Both the position numbers and the translations under genes were made by a program. From positions 434,001 through 498,000 of the forward strand of contig JBAOIN010000003.1 in assembly GCA_037045455.1 (NCBI GenBank): a DNA stretch of 64,000 bases. Direction: 5' to 3'. The first letter of the stretch is position 1, and each line of letters opens with the position of its first letter. Shown piece after piece: positions 7,987 to 16,503 of the stretch. This stretch comes from JADKAV01 sp037045455 (GTDB lineage: Bacteria; Actinomycetota; Actinomycetes; S36-B12; UBA10799). The notes below the pieces were generated by a model. The model had not been told where the DNA came from, ran no database searches, and worked only from the letters and a program-made list of their open reading frames with translations.

Positions 7987-9900
7987 ATGACAGGTATGGC
8001 CACCACTGATCGTCTGCTCGCCGCTGTCGTCGCGGATCTCGAGGGCAGCGACCGCCCGGGGCAACAGGAGATGGTGGACCTGGTTCGCGACGCCTTGGCC
8101 GGCCACGACACAGTGCTGATCCAGGCCGGTACCGGCACCGGGAAGTCCGTCGGGTATCTGGTACCCGCCGTGCAGCACGTGGCTGCCGAACCCCGCGGTC
8201 AGCGCCGGGTGGTCGTGGCCACTGCGACACTGGCGCTGCAGCACCAACTCGTCGAGCGCGACCTGCCGCGGCTCGTGGCCGCGGTCTCTGAGGAGTTGCC
8301 GCGGCCGGTGTCCTTCGCCACATTGAAGGGCCGCAGCAACTATCTGTGCCTGGCTCGCACCGCCGGCACCGAGGACGCCGACCAGCAGACCCTGGACCGG
8401 ACAACGTTGGAGAAGCAGGCCGAGCGGGTTGTCCAGTGGTCAGCCAGCACCACGACCGGCGACCGGGACGAACTCGAGGATGTCTCCGGGCTGGTGTGGT
8501 CCGCCTATTCAGTCAACGCCCAGGAATGTGCGCGTGGCTCGGGCTGCGCATTCGTCGAGGACTGTTGGGCCGAGAAAGCAATCGCGACGGCGCGTGCTGC
8601 CGATGTCGTTGTCACCAACCACTCCCTGCTGGCGCTCAACGCGGTGCAGGAGGGGATCCTCGGCGAGCACGACGCGGTCATCGTCGACGAGGCCCACTCT
8701 TTGCCGTCCGCCTTGCAGCGAGCCGCGACTAGTGAGTTGTCAGTGGATGCCATCTCGCGTGCAGCGCGTCGCTCGCGAAGTGCAGGCGCCGCCGAGGAGT
8801 CCTCCCGTCTGCTCGATGCGGCGGATGCCTTTGAAATGGCCCTCGCGGGCTGGGATGCCCCGGAAGGCCGGCGGTTGGCACAACTGCCCGCGCCTGTCAC
8901 GCAGGCCCTGATCACAGTGCGTGAAGCGTGTGACGTCACCCGCGGGGTCCTGCGCCGGGCCACCGAATCCGACGCCGCCGGCCGGCAGCGCGCCATGGCG
9001 ACCGTGGATGAAGTCCACACCGCCGCGGGGGAGTTGCTCTCAGTGGATGAAACCCGAGTGATGTGGCGGCGCCGCGATCGCCTCGTGGTCCTGCCGCTGG
9101 ACGTTTCCGGCGTCGTGCGGGACGGCATCATCGGTGAGCGGGCAGCGGTGTTCACTTCGGCCACGCTGCAACTCGGGGGGTCGTTCGACGCCGTTGCCGT
9201 GCAACTGGGGTTGCGCACGGGGGAGTGGGTCGGCCAGGACGTGGGCAGCCCGTTCCACTACTCCTCGCAGGGGATCCTCTTCGTCCCGGACCGGCTGCCT
9301 GCGCCCGGTCCTGGCTGGCCGACCGAAGAAGCGTTGGACACGTGTGCCCGTCTGGTGGAGGCCGCGGGTGGGCGCGCACTTGTGCTCATGGCGTCGTGGA
9401 ACGGGGTGGCGGCGGTCGCTGATGCCCTGGACGACGTGGTTCCTGGCGAGTTGCTCGTGCAGCGCAAGGGCGAGCCGACCGCGGGGTTGATCCGCGCCTT
9501 CGCGCAAGACCCCACCAGTGTCCTGGTCGGCACGCTGGGGCTGTGGCAGGGTGTCGACGTGCCCGGCGCCGCCTGCACGCTGGTGATCATCGACAAGCTG
9601 CCGTTCCCGCCCCCGACCGACCCAGTGGTCAGCGCCCGGCAGGCGGCCATCGACTCTCGCGGCGGCAGCGGTTGGATGCAGGTGTCGCTGCCGCAGGCCG
9701 CGGTCACGCTCGCGCAGGGCGCGGGTCGGCTGATCCGCACCGATGACGACCGGGGTGTAGTGGCGATCCTGGACAGCCGCTTGGCCAATCGCCGCTATGG
9801 AGGCTACCTGCGGCGCAGTCTGCCGCCGTTCGCTTTCATGACCGACGAGGCCAAGGTGCGCCAGGCGCTGCAGCGACTCAACGAGAAACTGGGCGAATAG
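7987..9900 (+). CDS. DinG-family ATP-dependent DNA helicase
   Basis: Superfamily 2 helicase of the DinG/XPD type, 637 residues, intact. Walker A is QAGTGTGKSVGYLVP, the DEAH box is IVDEAHSLPSAL, and motif VI is QGAGRLIRTDDDRG. Four cysteines that could hold the 4Fe-4S cluster occur between the Walker motifs: C-L-A after NYL, ECARGSGCAF and DCW. The start is ATG 7987 or 7996; neither has a strong ribosome site. It is convergent with lexA, ending directly at the lexA stop with no spacer. Substrate not known; likely DNA repair. Confidence 0.9.
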   Translation: MTGMATTDRLLAAVVADLEGSDRPGQQEMVDLVRDALAGHDTVLIQAGTGTGKSVGYLVPAVQHVAAEPRGQRRVVVATATLALQHQLVERDLPRLVAAVSEELPRPVSFATLKGRSNYLCLARTAGTEDADQQTLDRTTLEKQAERVVQWSASTTTGDRDELEDVSGLVWSAYSVNAQECARGSGCAFVEDCWAEKAIATARAADVVVTNHSLLALNAVQEGILGEHDAVIVDEAHSLPSALQRAATSELSVDAISRAARRSRSAGAAEESSRLLDAADAFEMALAGWDAPEGRRLAQLPAPVTQALITVREACDVTRGVLRRATESDAAGRQRAMATVDEVHTAAGELLSVDETRVMWRRRDRLVVLPLDVSGVVRDGIIGERAAVFTSATLQLGGSFDAVAVQLGLRTGEWVGQDVGSPFHYSSQGILFVPDRLPAPGPGWPTEEALDTCARLVEAAGGRALVLMASWNGVAAVADALDDVVPGELLVQRKGEPTAGLIRAFAQDPTSVLVGTLGLWQGVDVPGAACTLVIIDKLPFPPPTDPVVSARQAAIDSRGGSGWMQVSLPQAAVTLAQGAGRLIRTDDDRGVVAILDSRLANRRYGGYLRRSLPPFAFMTDEAKVRQALQRLNEKLGE

Positions 9901-10596
9901 TCAGACCCGGCGCAGGACGGCGACCACCTTGCCGAGGACCTGCGCGTGATCGCCGTCGATGGGCTCGAATGCGGAGTTGTGCGGCAGCAGCCAGACTTTG
10001 CCGTCCTTGCGCTTGAACGTCTTGACTGTCGCTTCCTCGTCCAGCAGCGCGGCCACGATGTCACCGTTCACCGCGTCGGGCTGGCGGCGCACGACCACCC
10101 AGTCCCCATCGCAGATCGCCGCCTCGATCATGCTCTCGCCGACCACCTTGAGCAGGAACAACTCACCGTCGCCAACCAGCTCGGTAGGCAGCGGGAACAC
10201 CGTCTCGATGCTCTGCTCGGCCAGGATGGGACCACCGGCGGCGATGCGACCGATCACGGGCACATAAGCCGGCGTCGGCCGGTCGTCGCCCGAGCCGGTC
10301 TCGTCCACCTCGTGCGGCATCAGGACTTCCAGCGCACGCGGCCGGTGCGGATCCCGACGCAGGTAGCCCTTGCGCTCCAGCACCTTGAGTTGGTAGTTCA
10401 CGCTCGATGGGCTGGTCAACCCCACGATCTCGCCGATCTCGCGTACCGACGGCGGGTAGCCGCGGGTCTCGACCGCATGACGGATCTCGGTGAGAATGCG
10501 GCGCTGCCGTTCGGTCAAGCCGTCGGCGCCGGCAGCGGCGTCGGGCATCTCGACCACCTCGGCTTCATCGGACTGCGGTTTGGCGTGGCGCGCCAT
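9901..10596 (-). CDS. lexA: LexA SOS repressor
   Basis: Repressor of the SOS regulon, 231 residues, intact. The start is ATG 10596 with GAGGAGGC upstream. The N-terminal winged helix includes VREIGEIVGLTSPSSVNYQL. The cleavage site is the Ala-Gly in RIAAGGP, and the protease dyad is Ser in VVGESMIEA and Lys in EEATVKTFKR. A 22-residue polar N-terminal extension precedes the DNA-binding domain. The gene is divergent from the LysM protein, with an SOS box in the shared spacer. Confidence 0.96.
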   Translation of the reverse strand: MARHAKPQSDEAEVVEMPDAAAGADGLTERQRRILTEIRHAVETRGYPPSVREIGEIVGLTSPSSVNYQLKVLERKGYLRRDPHRPRALEVLMPHEVDETGSGDDRPTPAYVPVIGRIAAGGPILAEQSIETVFPLPTELVGDGELFLLKVVGESMIEAAICDGDWVVVRRQPDAVNGDIVAALLDEEATVKTFKRKDGKVWLLPHNSAFEPIDGDHAQVLGKVVAVLRRV

Positions 10597-10632
10597 GGGT
10601 TGCCTCCTCGACTCGTGAACACTGCGCTGTGA

Positions 10633-10699
10633 TCGAACCTGGTTCTTCGAACACCTGATCACACCGTAGCGCCGATTTCGACGCAGAACAAATGTTCGA
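10633..10699. promoter_or_regulatory. LexA boxes in the lexA/LysM divergent promoter
   Basis: A good SOS box, GAAC-AAAT-GTTCGA, is at 10686-10699. It keeps the 4-base spacer but has an imperfect left flank (CA instead of TC). Nearer to lexA, 10633-10650 has TCGAAC-CTG-GTTC followed by TTCGA: the half-sites are right but the spacer is 3 bases, so this one is doubtful. Together they can serve lexA and the LysM gene in opposite directions. Confidence 0.75.
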
Positions 10700-10730
10700 C
10701 TAGCGGCGTGTCGGACCCCTGTGCTAGACA

Positions 10731-10762
10731 TCGTACAAGCGTTCATCAGAACGTATGTACGA
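10731..10762. promoter_or_regulatory. 32-bp two-part palindrome upstream of the LysM gene
   Basis: The outer arms TCGTAC and GTACGA enclose inner arms GTTC and GAAC around ATCA, with matched 4-base gaps (AAGC and GTAT). The inner halves are those of the LexA box in reverse order. The right edge is 15 bp from the ATG. It may bind another regulator or form a hairpin in the leader. Confidence 0.45.
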
Positions 10763-10777
10763 CGTGAGGAGTCAGCC

Positions 10778-11198
10778 ATGGCCGTGTTCAGCCCTTCGGT
10801 CTTCACCCCGGTTTCGCAGCCTCGGGAACGTGTCGGAATCACCGTGAAGCTGCCCTCCCTCTCGGTGCCCAGGGTCGGCGGGCCCGTGCTGCTGGTCGCA
10901 GGGCTGCTCATCGCCTTCGTCGCTGACGCTGCTGGCATCGGTGCTGGCTGGACCGGCAGGTGCCCGGGTCGCTGGACCGCAGACTGTGCCGCAGGGTCCG
11001 GTCGTCGCCGAATCGGCGGCCTACCCGGCGTGGACCATCCACGCCGGCGACACCCTGTGGAGCATCGCCACGCAGGTTGCCCCGGACGCCGACCCGCGTG
11101 CCGTCGCGCTGCAGCTGCAGGTCCTCAATGGCCTGCAATCCGAGGACGTGTTGCAGCCCGGCCAGGTCCTGCAAGTGCCGGCGCAATCGGGCAATTAG
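10778..11198 (+). CDS. Membrane-anchored LysM protein beside lexA (ChiZ/DivS-like), one frameshift
   Basis: Small SOS-linked protein with one membrane segment and a C-terminal LysM domain, about 139 residues after correction. ATG 10778 follows GAGGAG. The segment GPVLLVAGLLIAFV runs into an extra G at 10922; removing it gives LTLLASVLAGPAG and then the LysM domain YPAWTIHAGDTLWSIATQ...LQPGQVLQVPA. Gene position (divergent from lexA) and architecture match mycobacterial Rv2719c/ChiZ, corynebacterial DivS and firmicute YneA, which delay cell division after DNA damage. That role is inferred from context and domain order. Confidence 0.8.
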
Positions 11199-11271
11199 GA
11201 CCACCTAGCGACACGCGTAAGAAAGTCCGGCGAAGTGCTTGCGCGGATGGTGTGCTCGTCATACTTTAGCC

Positions 11272-11317
11272 ACTACATCTAGTAGTTACACCGATGTGAT
11301 TCATCCACAGGTAGTGG
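11272..11317 (+). promoter_or_regulatory. Tandem NrdR boxes upstream of nrdR-nrdJ
   Basis: Two imperfect palindromes, ACTAC-ATCTA-GTAGT (11272-11286) and CCAC-AGGTA-GTGG (11305-11317), have centres 32 bp apart, that is three helical turns. Paired NrdR boxes about 31-32 bp apart are the known arrangement in front of ribonucleotide reductase operons, including nrdRJ of Streptomyces. This predicts that NrdR represses its own operon. Confidence 0.75.
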
Positions 11318-11421
11318 TGATTTGACCACAGTTTGACCACAGAAACGGCACAGGTTCTCCCCAGGAATCGCCGTTTCACGCCCGCAACCGTTCGTGCCCG
11401 TTCGACCCAAGGAGCGCAGAG

Positions 11422-11961
11422 ATGCACTGCCCGTTCTGCCGCGCTGATGACTCCCGGGTCATGGACAGCCGACTGACCGAGGACGGCTCGGCCGTTCGTC
11501 GCCGGCGGCAGTGCACCGCGTGTGAGCGCCGCTTCACCACACTGGAAGTCGCCGCCCTGAACGTCGTCAAACGCTCGGGCGTAGTGGAGCCCTTCCGTCG
11601 CGACAAGATCATCAGTGGCGTCCGCAAGGCGTGTCAGGGCCGGCCCGTCGGCGACGACGACCTGGCGGTGCTCGCCCAGACCGTGGAGGACCGCCTGCGG
11701 GACTCCGGTTGCGCCGAGGTGCCCGCCCACGAGATCGGCCTGACCATCCTGGGACCGCTGCGCGACCTCGACGAGGTCGCCTATCTGCGGTTCGCGTCCG
11801 TGTACCGCGCGTTCGACTCCCTCGAGGACTTCGAGCAGGAGATCACGCTGCTGAGAACCCATCAAACCCGCAGTCCCGCCCATGTGCGGATCGATATCAC
11901 CGAACCGAGCAGAGGGCACAAAACACCCCTCGCCACTGTTGTCCATAAGGAGGACGCATGA
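11422..11961 (+). CDS. nrdR: NrdR, transcriptional repressor of ribonucleotide reductase
   Basis: Nucleotide-sensing repressor, 179 residues (most NrdR proteins are 150-170). The zinc ribbon is at the N-terminus: MHCPFC...QCTACERRF with four cysteines. The ATP-cone follows: VVKRSGVVEPFRRDKIISG...RPVGDD. The C-terminal 25 residues are an extension rich in Thr, Arg and Pro. The stop overlaps the nrdJ start (ATGA), and two NrdR boxes lie upstream. Confidence 0.95.
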   Translation: MHCPFCRADDSRVMDSRLTEDGSAVRRRRQCTACERRFTTLEVAALNVVKRSGVVEPFRRDKIISGVRKACQGRPVGDDDLAVLAQTVEDRLRDSGCAEVPAHEIGLTILGPLRDLDEVAYLRFASVYRAFDSLEDFEQEITLLRTHQTRSPAHVRIDITEPSRGHKTPLATVVHKEDA

Positions 11962-14820
11962 CCGACCGCACCACAGATGCCCCCAAGGACCAGTCGATCC
12001 CGAGGGCGCGCACCGCGGGAACGAAGGGCTCGGAGATCACCGTGCAGATGACCGGACTGACCATCGACCGGCTGTACACCACGCCGGGCGTAGACCCCTA
12101 CGACGAGGTCGAGTGGGAGCGCCGCGACGTCGTCCAGACGAACTGGAAGACCGACGAGGTCGTCTTCGAGCAGCGGGGTGTGGAATTCCCCTCGTTCTGG
12201 TCGATCAACGCCTCGACCATCGTCACCACCAAGTATTTCCGCGGTGCCCTCGGCACGGAAACCCGCGAGTGGAGCCTGCAAGCAACTAATCGACCGGGTG
12301 GTGACCAAGTACGTAAAGGCCGGCCAGGAGCACGGCTACTTCAGCACCGAGCAGGACGCCGAGACCTTCGGCGCCGAACTCACGTGGATGCTGCTGCACC
12401 AGGTGTTCTCCTTCAACTCCCCGGTGTGGTTCAACGTCGGCACGACCTCCCCGCAGCAGGTCAGCGCCTGCTTCATCCTGTCCGTCGACGACACCATGGA
12501 CTCGATCCTGAACTGGTACCGCGAGGAGGGCCTGATCTTCAAGGGCGGCTCGGGCGCCGGTCTGAACATCTCCCGGATCCGCTCGAGCAAGGAGTTGCTG
12601 CGTTCCAGTGGCGGCACCGCGTCCGGGCCGGTCTCCTTCATGCGTGGTGCTGATGCATCCGCCGGCACCATCAAGTCCGGTGGGGCCACCCGGCGGGCGG
12701 CCAAGATGGTCGTGCTCGACGTCGACCACCCGGACATCGAGGAGTTCATCGAGACCAAGGAGCGCGAGGAGGAGAAGATCCGCGTCCTGCGCGACGCGGG
12801 CTTCGACATGGACCTCGGCGGCAAGGACATCACCAGCGTCCAGTACCAGAACGCCAACAACAGCGTGCGGGTCTCCGACGAGTTCATGCGCGCGGTCGAC
12901 GGCGGCGAGCGAGTTCGGGCTGCGCTCCCGCACCACCGGCGAGGTCATCGAGAGCATCGACGCCAAGGGCCTGTTCCGCAAGATGGCAGAGGCGGCCTGG
13001 GGCTGTGCCGACCCGGGCATCCAGTACGACGACACCATCAACGACTGGCACACCAACCCGGAGACCGGCCGGATCACGGCGTCCAACCCGTGTTCGGAGT
13101 ACATGTCCTTGGACAACTCGTCGTGCAACCTGGCGTCGCTGAACCTGCTGAAGTTCCTGCAGGACGACGGCACCTTCGACGCCCAGCGGTTCAGCAAGGC
13201 GGTGCAGTTGATCATCACCGCCATGGACATCTCGATCTGCTTCGCGGACTTCCCGACCGAGGCGATCGGTGCGACCACCCGTGACTACCGGCAGCTCGGC
13301 ATCGGGTACGCCAACCTCGGTGCATTGTTGATGGCAGTCGGCTTGCCGTACGACTCCGACGGCGGCCGGGCGCTGGCCGCCTCGATCACCAGCCTGATGA
13401 CCGGTGCGGCGTACAAGCGGTCGGCCGAGCTTGCAGGAGTGGTCGGCCCGTACACCGGCTTCGCCCGCAATGCCGCCGCCCACGCCCGGGTGATGCGCAA
13501 GCACGCCGCAGCCACCGACAGTGTCCGCACGGTCTCCACGCTGGACGCCGACGTGCTGACCCTGGCATCCCACGATGTGGGAGGAGGGCAACGCGATCGG
13601 TGCGAAGAACGGCTGGCGCAACGCCCAGGCCAGCGTGCTTGGCGCCCACCGGCACCATCGGCTTCATGATGGACTGCGACACGACCGGCATCGAGCCGGA
13701 CTTCTCGCTGGTCAAGTTCAAGAAGCTCGTCGGCGGCGGCTCGATGCAGATCGTCAACCAGACGATCCCGCGTGCGCTGCACAAGCTCGGCTACACCGAG
13801 GAGACCATCGAGGCGATCGTGGAGTACATCGCCGCGCACGGTCACGTGGTCGACGCGCCCGGCCTCAAGCCCGAGCACTACCCAGGTGTTCGACTGCGCG
13901 ATGGGGGAGCGGTCGATCATCCCCATGGGCCACGTGCGGATGATGGCTGCGGTGCAGCCGTTCCTGTCCGGGGCGATCTCCAAGACGGTCAACATGCCGG
14001 AGTCGGCATCGATCGCCGATGTCGAGGAGATCTACTACGAGGGCTGGAAGCTGGGCCTGAAGGCGCTGGCGATCTACCGCGACAACTGCAAGGTCGGTCA
14101 GCCGCTGTCCGACGCGCAAGGCCGAGAAGGCGGCGGCGCCGGTAGAGGCCAGCCCGGTGGACCACAAGTCCGGTCCGGCAGCGGCTGCCGAAGAAGCGTC
14201 CGAGCCAGACCATCTCGTTCAGTGTCGGCGGCGCCGAGGGCTACATGACCGCCGGCTCCTACCCCGACGACGGGCTCGGTGAGGTGTTCCTGAAGCTCGG
14301 CAAGCAGGGCTCGACGCTGGCCGGTGTGATGGACGCCTTCTCGATCGCGATCAGCATCGCGCTGCAGTACGGCGTGCCGCTGGAGGCCTACGTCTCGAAG
14401 TTCGTGAACATGCGGTTCGAGCCGTCGGGCATGACCGACGACCCGGACATCCGGATGGCGCAGTCGATCATGGACTACATCTTCCGCCGGCTCGCCCTGG
14501 ACTACCTGCCGTACGAGAAGCGGGCGGCCCTGGGCATCTTCACCGCCGAGGAGCGGGCCGGTCAGCTCAACGAGTCGGCCAGTCACGCGCCTGCATCACC
14601 TGCTGCGGAGCCGGCCGAGGACATCGCCGAGACGTCGCCGACTGCTGAGGTGGGGGCGACCAGCGTTCCGAGCTCGGTGCACTCCTCGGCCGAGCTGCTC
14701 GAGGTGATCACCGGCAAGACCGCCGACGCTCCGCTGTGCATGACCTGCGGAATCAAGATGCGCCCGGCCGGTTCTTGCTACGTGTGCGAGGGCTGCGGGT
14801 CGACCAGCGGCTGCAGCTGA
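11958..14820 (+). CDS. nrdJ: NrdJ, B12-dependent class II ribonucleotide reductase, seven frameshifts
   Basis: Adenosylcobalamin-dependent reductase making dNTPs; 951 residues after correction, the normal size. Recognisable parts in order: WSINASTIVTTKYFRG, FNSPVWFNVGT, the GGSGAGLNISRIR loop, NPCSEY with its active-site Cys, APTGTIGFMMDCDTTGIEPD, and the C-terminal redox tail CMTCGIKMRPAGSCYVCEGC. The frame moves by +1 seven times, each explained by one surplus base at about 12279, 12910, 13571, 13638, 13882, 14117 and 14190. The total length is 2,863 nt (3n+1), as seven insertions require. No other reductase gene is in the window. A strong terminator follows the stop. Confidence 0.92.
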
Positions 14821-14828
14821 CAGCCGGC

Positions 14829-14867
14829 GAAGGCCCCCGACCGAGCGTGGTCGGGGGCCTTCGTTTT
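14829..14867 (+). terminator. Rho-independent terminator after nrdJ
   Basis: A perfect 14-bp stem (GAAGGCCCCCGACC at 14829-14842, GGTCGGGGGCCTTC at 14849-14862) with a 6-base loop and a following GTTTT. It begins 8 bases after the nrdJ stop. Confidence 0.92.
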
Positions 14868-14880
14868 CGGACGTCGTAGC

Positions 14881-14962
14881 GCTCCGCGTTAGCCGCAGGC
14901 ACGGCGGTTAGCCGTAGACGGGCGTCTGAGGCTGACGGCGGTACCGGAGGCTAACGGGGAGC
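14881..14962. repeat. Four-motif palindrome element, copy 1
   Basis: Left arm: GTTAG at 14888 and 14907. Right arm: CTGAC at 14932 and CTAAC at 14951. The motifs are 19 bp apart in each arm. The arms pair through GCTCC/GGAGC at the outer end and GTTAGCC/GGCTAAC. It lies between convergent nrdJ and marR, just past the nrdJ terminator. The gene-free stretch 14821-15133 holds the terminator, this element, and then about 170 bases in which I see nothing. Confidence 0.8.
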
Positions 14963-15133
14963 GGATCAGGGGGCGAAACTTCCGGGTGGCGATGTGTCCT
15001 GCTTGCGAAAGAGTGCGCCGCCCGTCGCCCACAGTGGAGCAGATCTGATCGCCACCTCAGGATCTGACCGACCTGCGTTGAGGCCGCCTGAATGCGCCTC
15101 ACAGGCCCCGGTCCGGTCAGACAACGAGGGACG

Positions 15134-15565
15134 TCACGCACCATCCTCGATGAGTAAGGCCTCGAGCAGAGGGCGAAGCGCTGCGCGTTGCTCGGCGTCG
15201 AGTCGCCGGAGTACCAAAGCGCGCGAGGCTACTTCGTCGGAGATCTTCCTGCGCAGCCTCTTGCCGTCCGCGGTCAATTGCAGCAGTTTCACCCGCCGAT
15301 CCCTGCCAGGAACCCGCTCGACCAAACCGCGTTCCTCCAGCTGGTCGGCAATGCTCGTGATGTACGACCTGTCACACTCCAGTTGTTCTGCGAGATCCCG
15401 CATCGGTTCTGGATTCGACAGGCGCACCACCGCGCGTGCGAGGTGAACGGGCAGCCCCAACTCCTCGGCAATCCTGGTGAAGTCGGTTTTCGACTGCTCG
15501 GAGATGCGCACCAACATCTCCGAGAGCAACTGCGCCTCTTCCATGAGGTGGTCTCGAGATGCCAT
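15134..15565 (-). CDS. MarR-family transcriptional regulator
   Basis: Winged-helix regulator of 143 residues from ATG 15565. The recognition region is MRDLAEQLECDRSYITSIADQLEERGLVERVPGRDRRVKLLQLTADG, the standard MarR helix-turn-helix and beta wing. An upstream ATG at 15610 would add 15 residues and put the putative operator inside the gene, so the shorter form is preferred; neither start has a clear ribosome site. It is divergent from the DUF6069-PPOX-SDR genes and probably controls them. Ligand unknown. Confidence 0.88.
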   Translation of the reverse strand: MASRDHLMEEAQLLSEMLVRISEQSKTDFTRIAEELGLPVHLARAVVRLSNPEPMRDLAEQLECDRSYITSIADQLEERGLVERVPGRDRRVKLLQLTADGKRLRRKISDEVASRALVLRRLDAEQRAALRPLLEALLIEDGA

Positions 15566-15591
15566 AGCAGTAATGCTAAGGCTGAGGCAAT

Positions 15592-15603
15592 AGTTGAGCA
15601 ACT
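15592..15603. promoter_or_regulatory. Possible MarR operator
   Basis: A short inverted repeat, AGTTG-AG-CAACT, sits in the divergent spacer 27 bp from the MarR start and 29 bp from the DUF6069 start. Its place fits control of both directions; no binding evidence can be read from sequence. Confidence 0.45.
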
Positions 15604-15631
15604 CACGCATTGGTGCTACTGTGAATGAAAC

Positions 15632-16090
15632 ATGACCGGGACAACTGTGGAGTCACTGAACATGACAACGGCGACTGAAACCAAGACGGCGGCCTCTTCC
15701 GTGCAGCCGGCGCGGCTAGCCATATGGGGTGCGATCGCTTTGATGGTCAACATCGGCATCTTCTTGATCGGAGATGCTCAGGGTGCCTCCTGGGATGTTG
15801 GACAGCCCTATCCGATCTCGCTTCCGGCCGTGGTCGCCGCAACGCTGGTGGTCTTCGTCGTCTTGGGCGCACTCGTGTGGTTCATCTCGGCAAAGCGTCC
15901 AGGGTTTGCCCGGCTCGCGGCATGGGCTGGTCTTGCTGTCGGCGTCCTCAGCATGCTTTCCCTGATCAATGCTGCGGATGTCACGACAGCAGTCAGCCTC
16001 GGCGCGATGCACCTGGTGACTGCCATTGCCTGGGTGGTCGCCTTGATCGGACGTGATCCTCGAACCATTCCTACCAGGGAGCAACCATGA
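15632..16090 (+). CDS. DUF6069 family membrane protein
   Basis: A 152-residue protein with four hydrophobic segments: LAIWGAIALMVNIGIFLIG, AVVAATLVVFVVLGALVWF, LAAWAGLAVGVLSMLSLI and LGAMHLVTAIAWVVALI. This fits the four-helix actinobacterial DUF6069 family of unknown function. ATG 15632 or 15662 could be the start. It is the first gene of the unit divergent from marR, and its stop overlaps the next start (ATGA). Confidence 0.75.
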   Translation: MTGTTVESLNMTTATETKTAASSVQPARLAIWGAIALMVNIGIFLIGDAQGASWDVGQPYPISLPAVVAATLVVFVVLGALVWFISAKRPGFARLAAWAGLAVGVLSMLSLINAADVTTAVSLGAMHLVTAIAWVVALIGRDPRTIPTREQP

Positions 16091-16499
16091 GCTTCTCCGA
16101 CGCCGAACTGTCCTACATCCGTTCGCAACGGCTACTGCGCATCGCCCCGTCTCGAGTGATGGGCAACCCGACGTGGTGCCTGTCGGGTACCAGTTCGACG
16201 GCACCCACTTCTACATCGGTGGCTACGCCCCAACAAACACCCGTCGGGCTCGGAATGTACGAGCCGGCAACCACAAGGTCGCGTTCGTGATCGACGATCT
16301 GGTCAGCGTCGACCCGTGGACGCCGCGCTACCTGCGCGTGTACGGCGACGCTGAGCTGGTGGACCGGATGGGCCAGGAGGTCCTGAAGATCACCCCGCGG
16401 ACCTCATGGAGCATGAACCTCTCGGGGGAGTGGTCCGCCGGCAGGACACACGGCCTCGCGGCCCACAAGACCATCCATCAACAACCCCCGAAGGACTGA
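16087..16499 (+). CDS. PPOX-type F420-dependent flavin/pyridoxamine oxidase-like protein, one frameshift
   Basis: Split-barrel redox protein of about 137 residues. MSFSDAELSYIRSQRLLRIA is the family N-terminus and is followed, in another frame, by VSSDGQPDVVPVGYQFDGTHFYIGG and the DDLVSVDPWTPRYLRVYGDAEL signature of the F420-binding branch. The break is at about 16147-16148. Most family members read Ile-Ala-Thr-Val here, so one lost base (ACC to CC) is as likely as two extra bases; this is the only break where a loss is attractive. It is coupled to DUF6069 and followed 4 bp later by the SDR gene. Confidence 0.8.
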
Positions 16500-16503
16500 A
16501 TCC

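Noticed and set aside
6316..8247. Open frame of 643 codons on - across dapF, hflX and the helicase start
   Set aside because: Shadow of the three real + genes: no ribosome site, no recognisable motif, and high-GC codon structure keeps the antisense frame open.
11958..14820. nrdJ and rpoD as pseudogenes
   Set aside because: Starts, stops, motifs and total lengths are intact once single bases are removed; no in-frame nonsense decay or deletions; both are normally essential.
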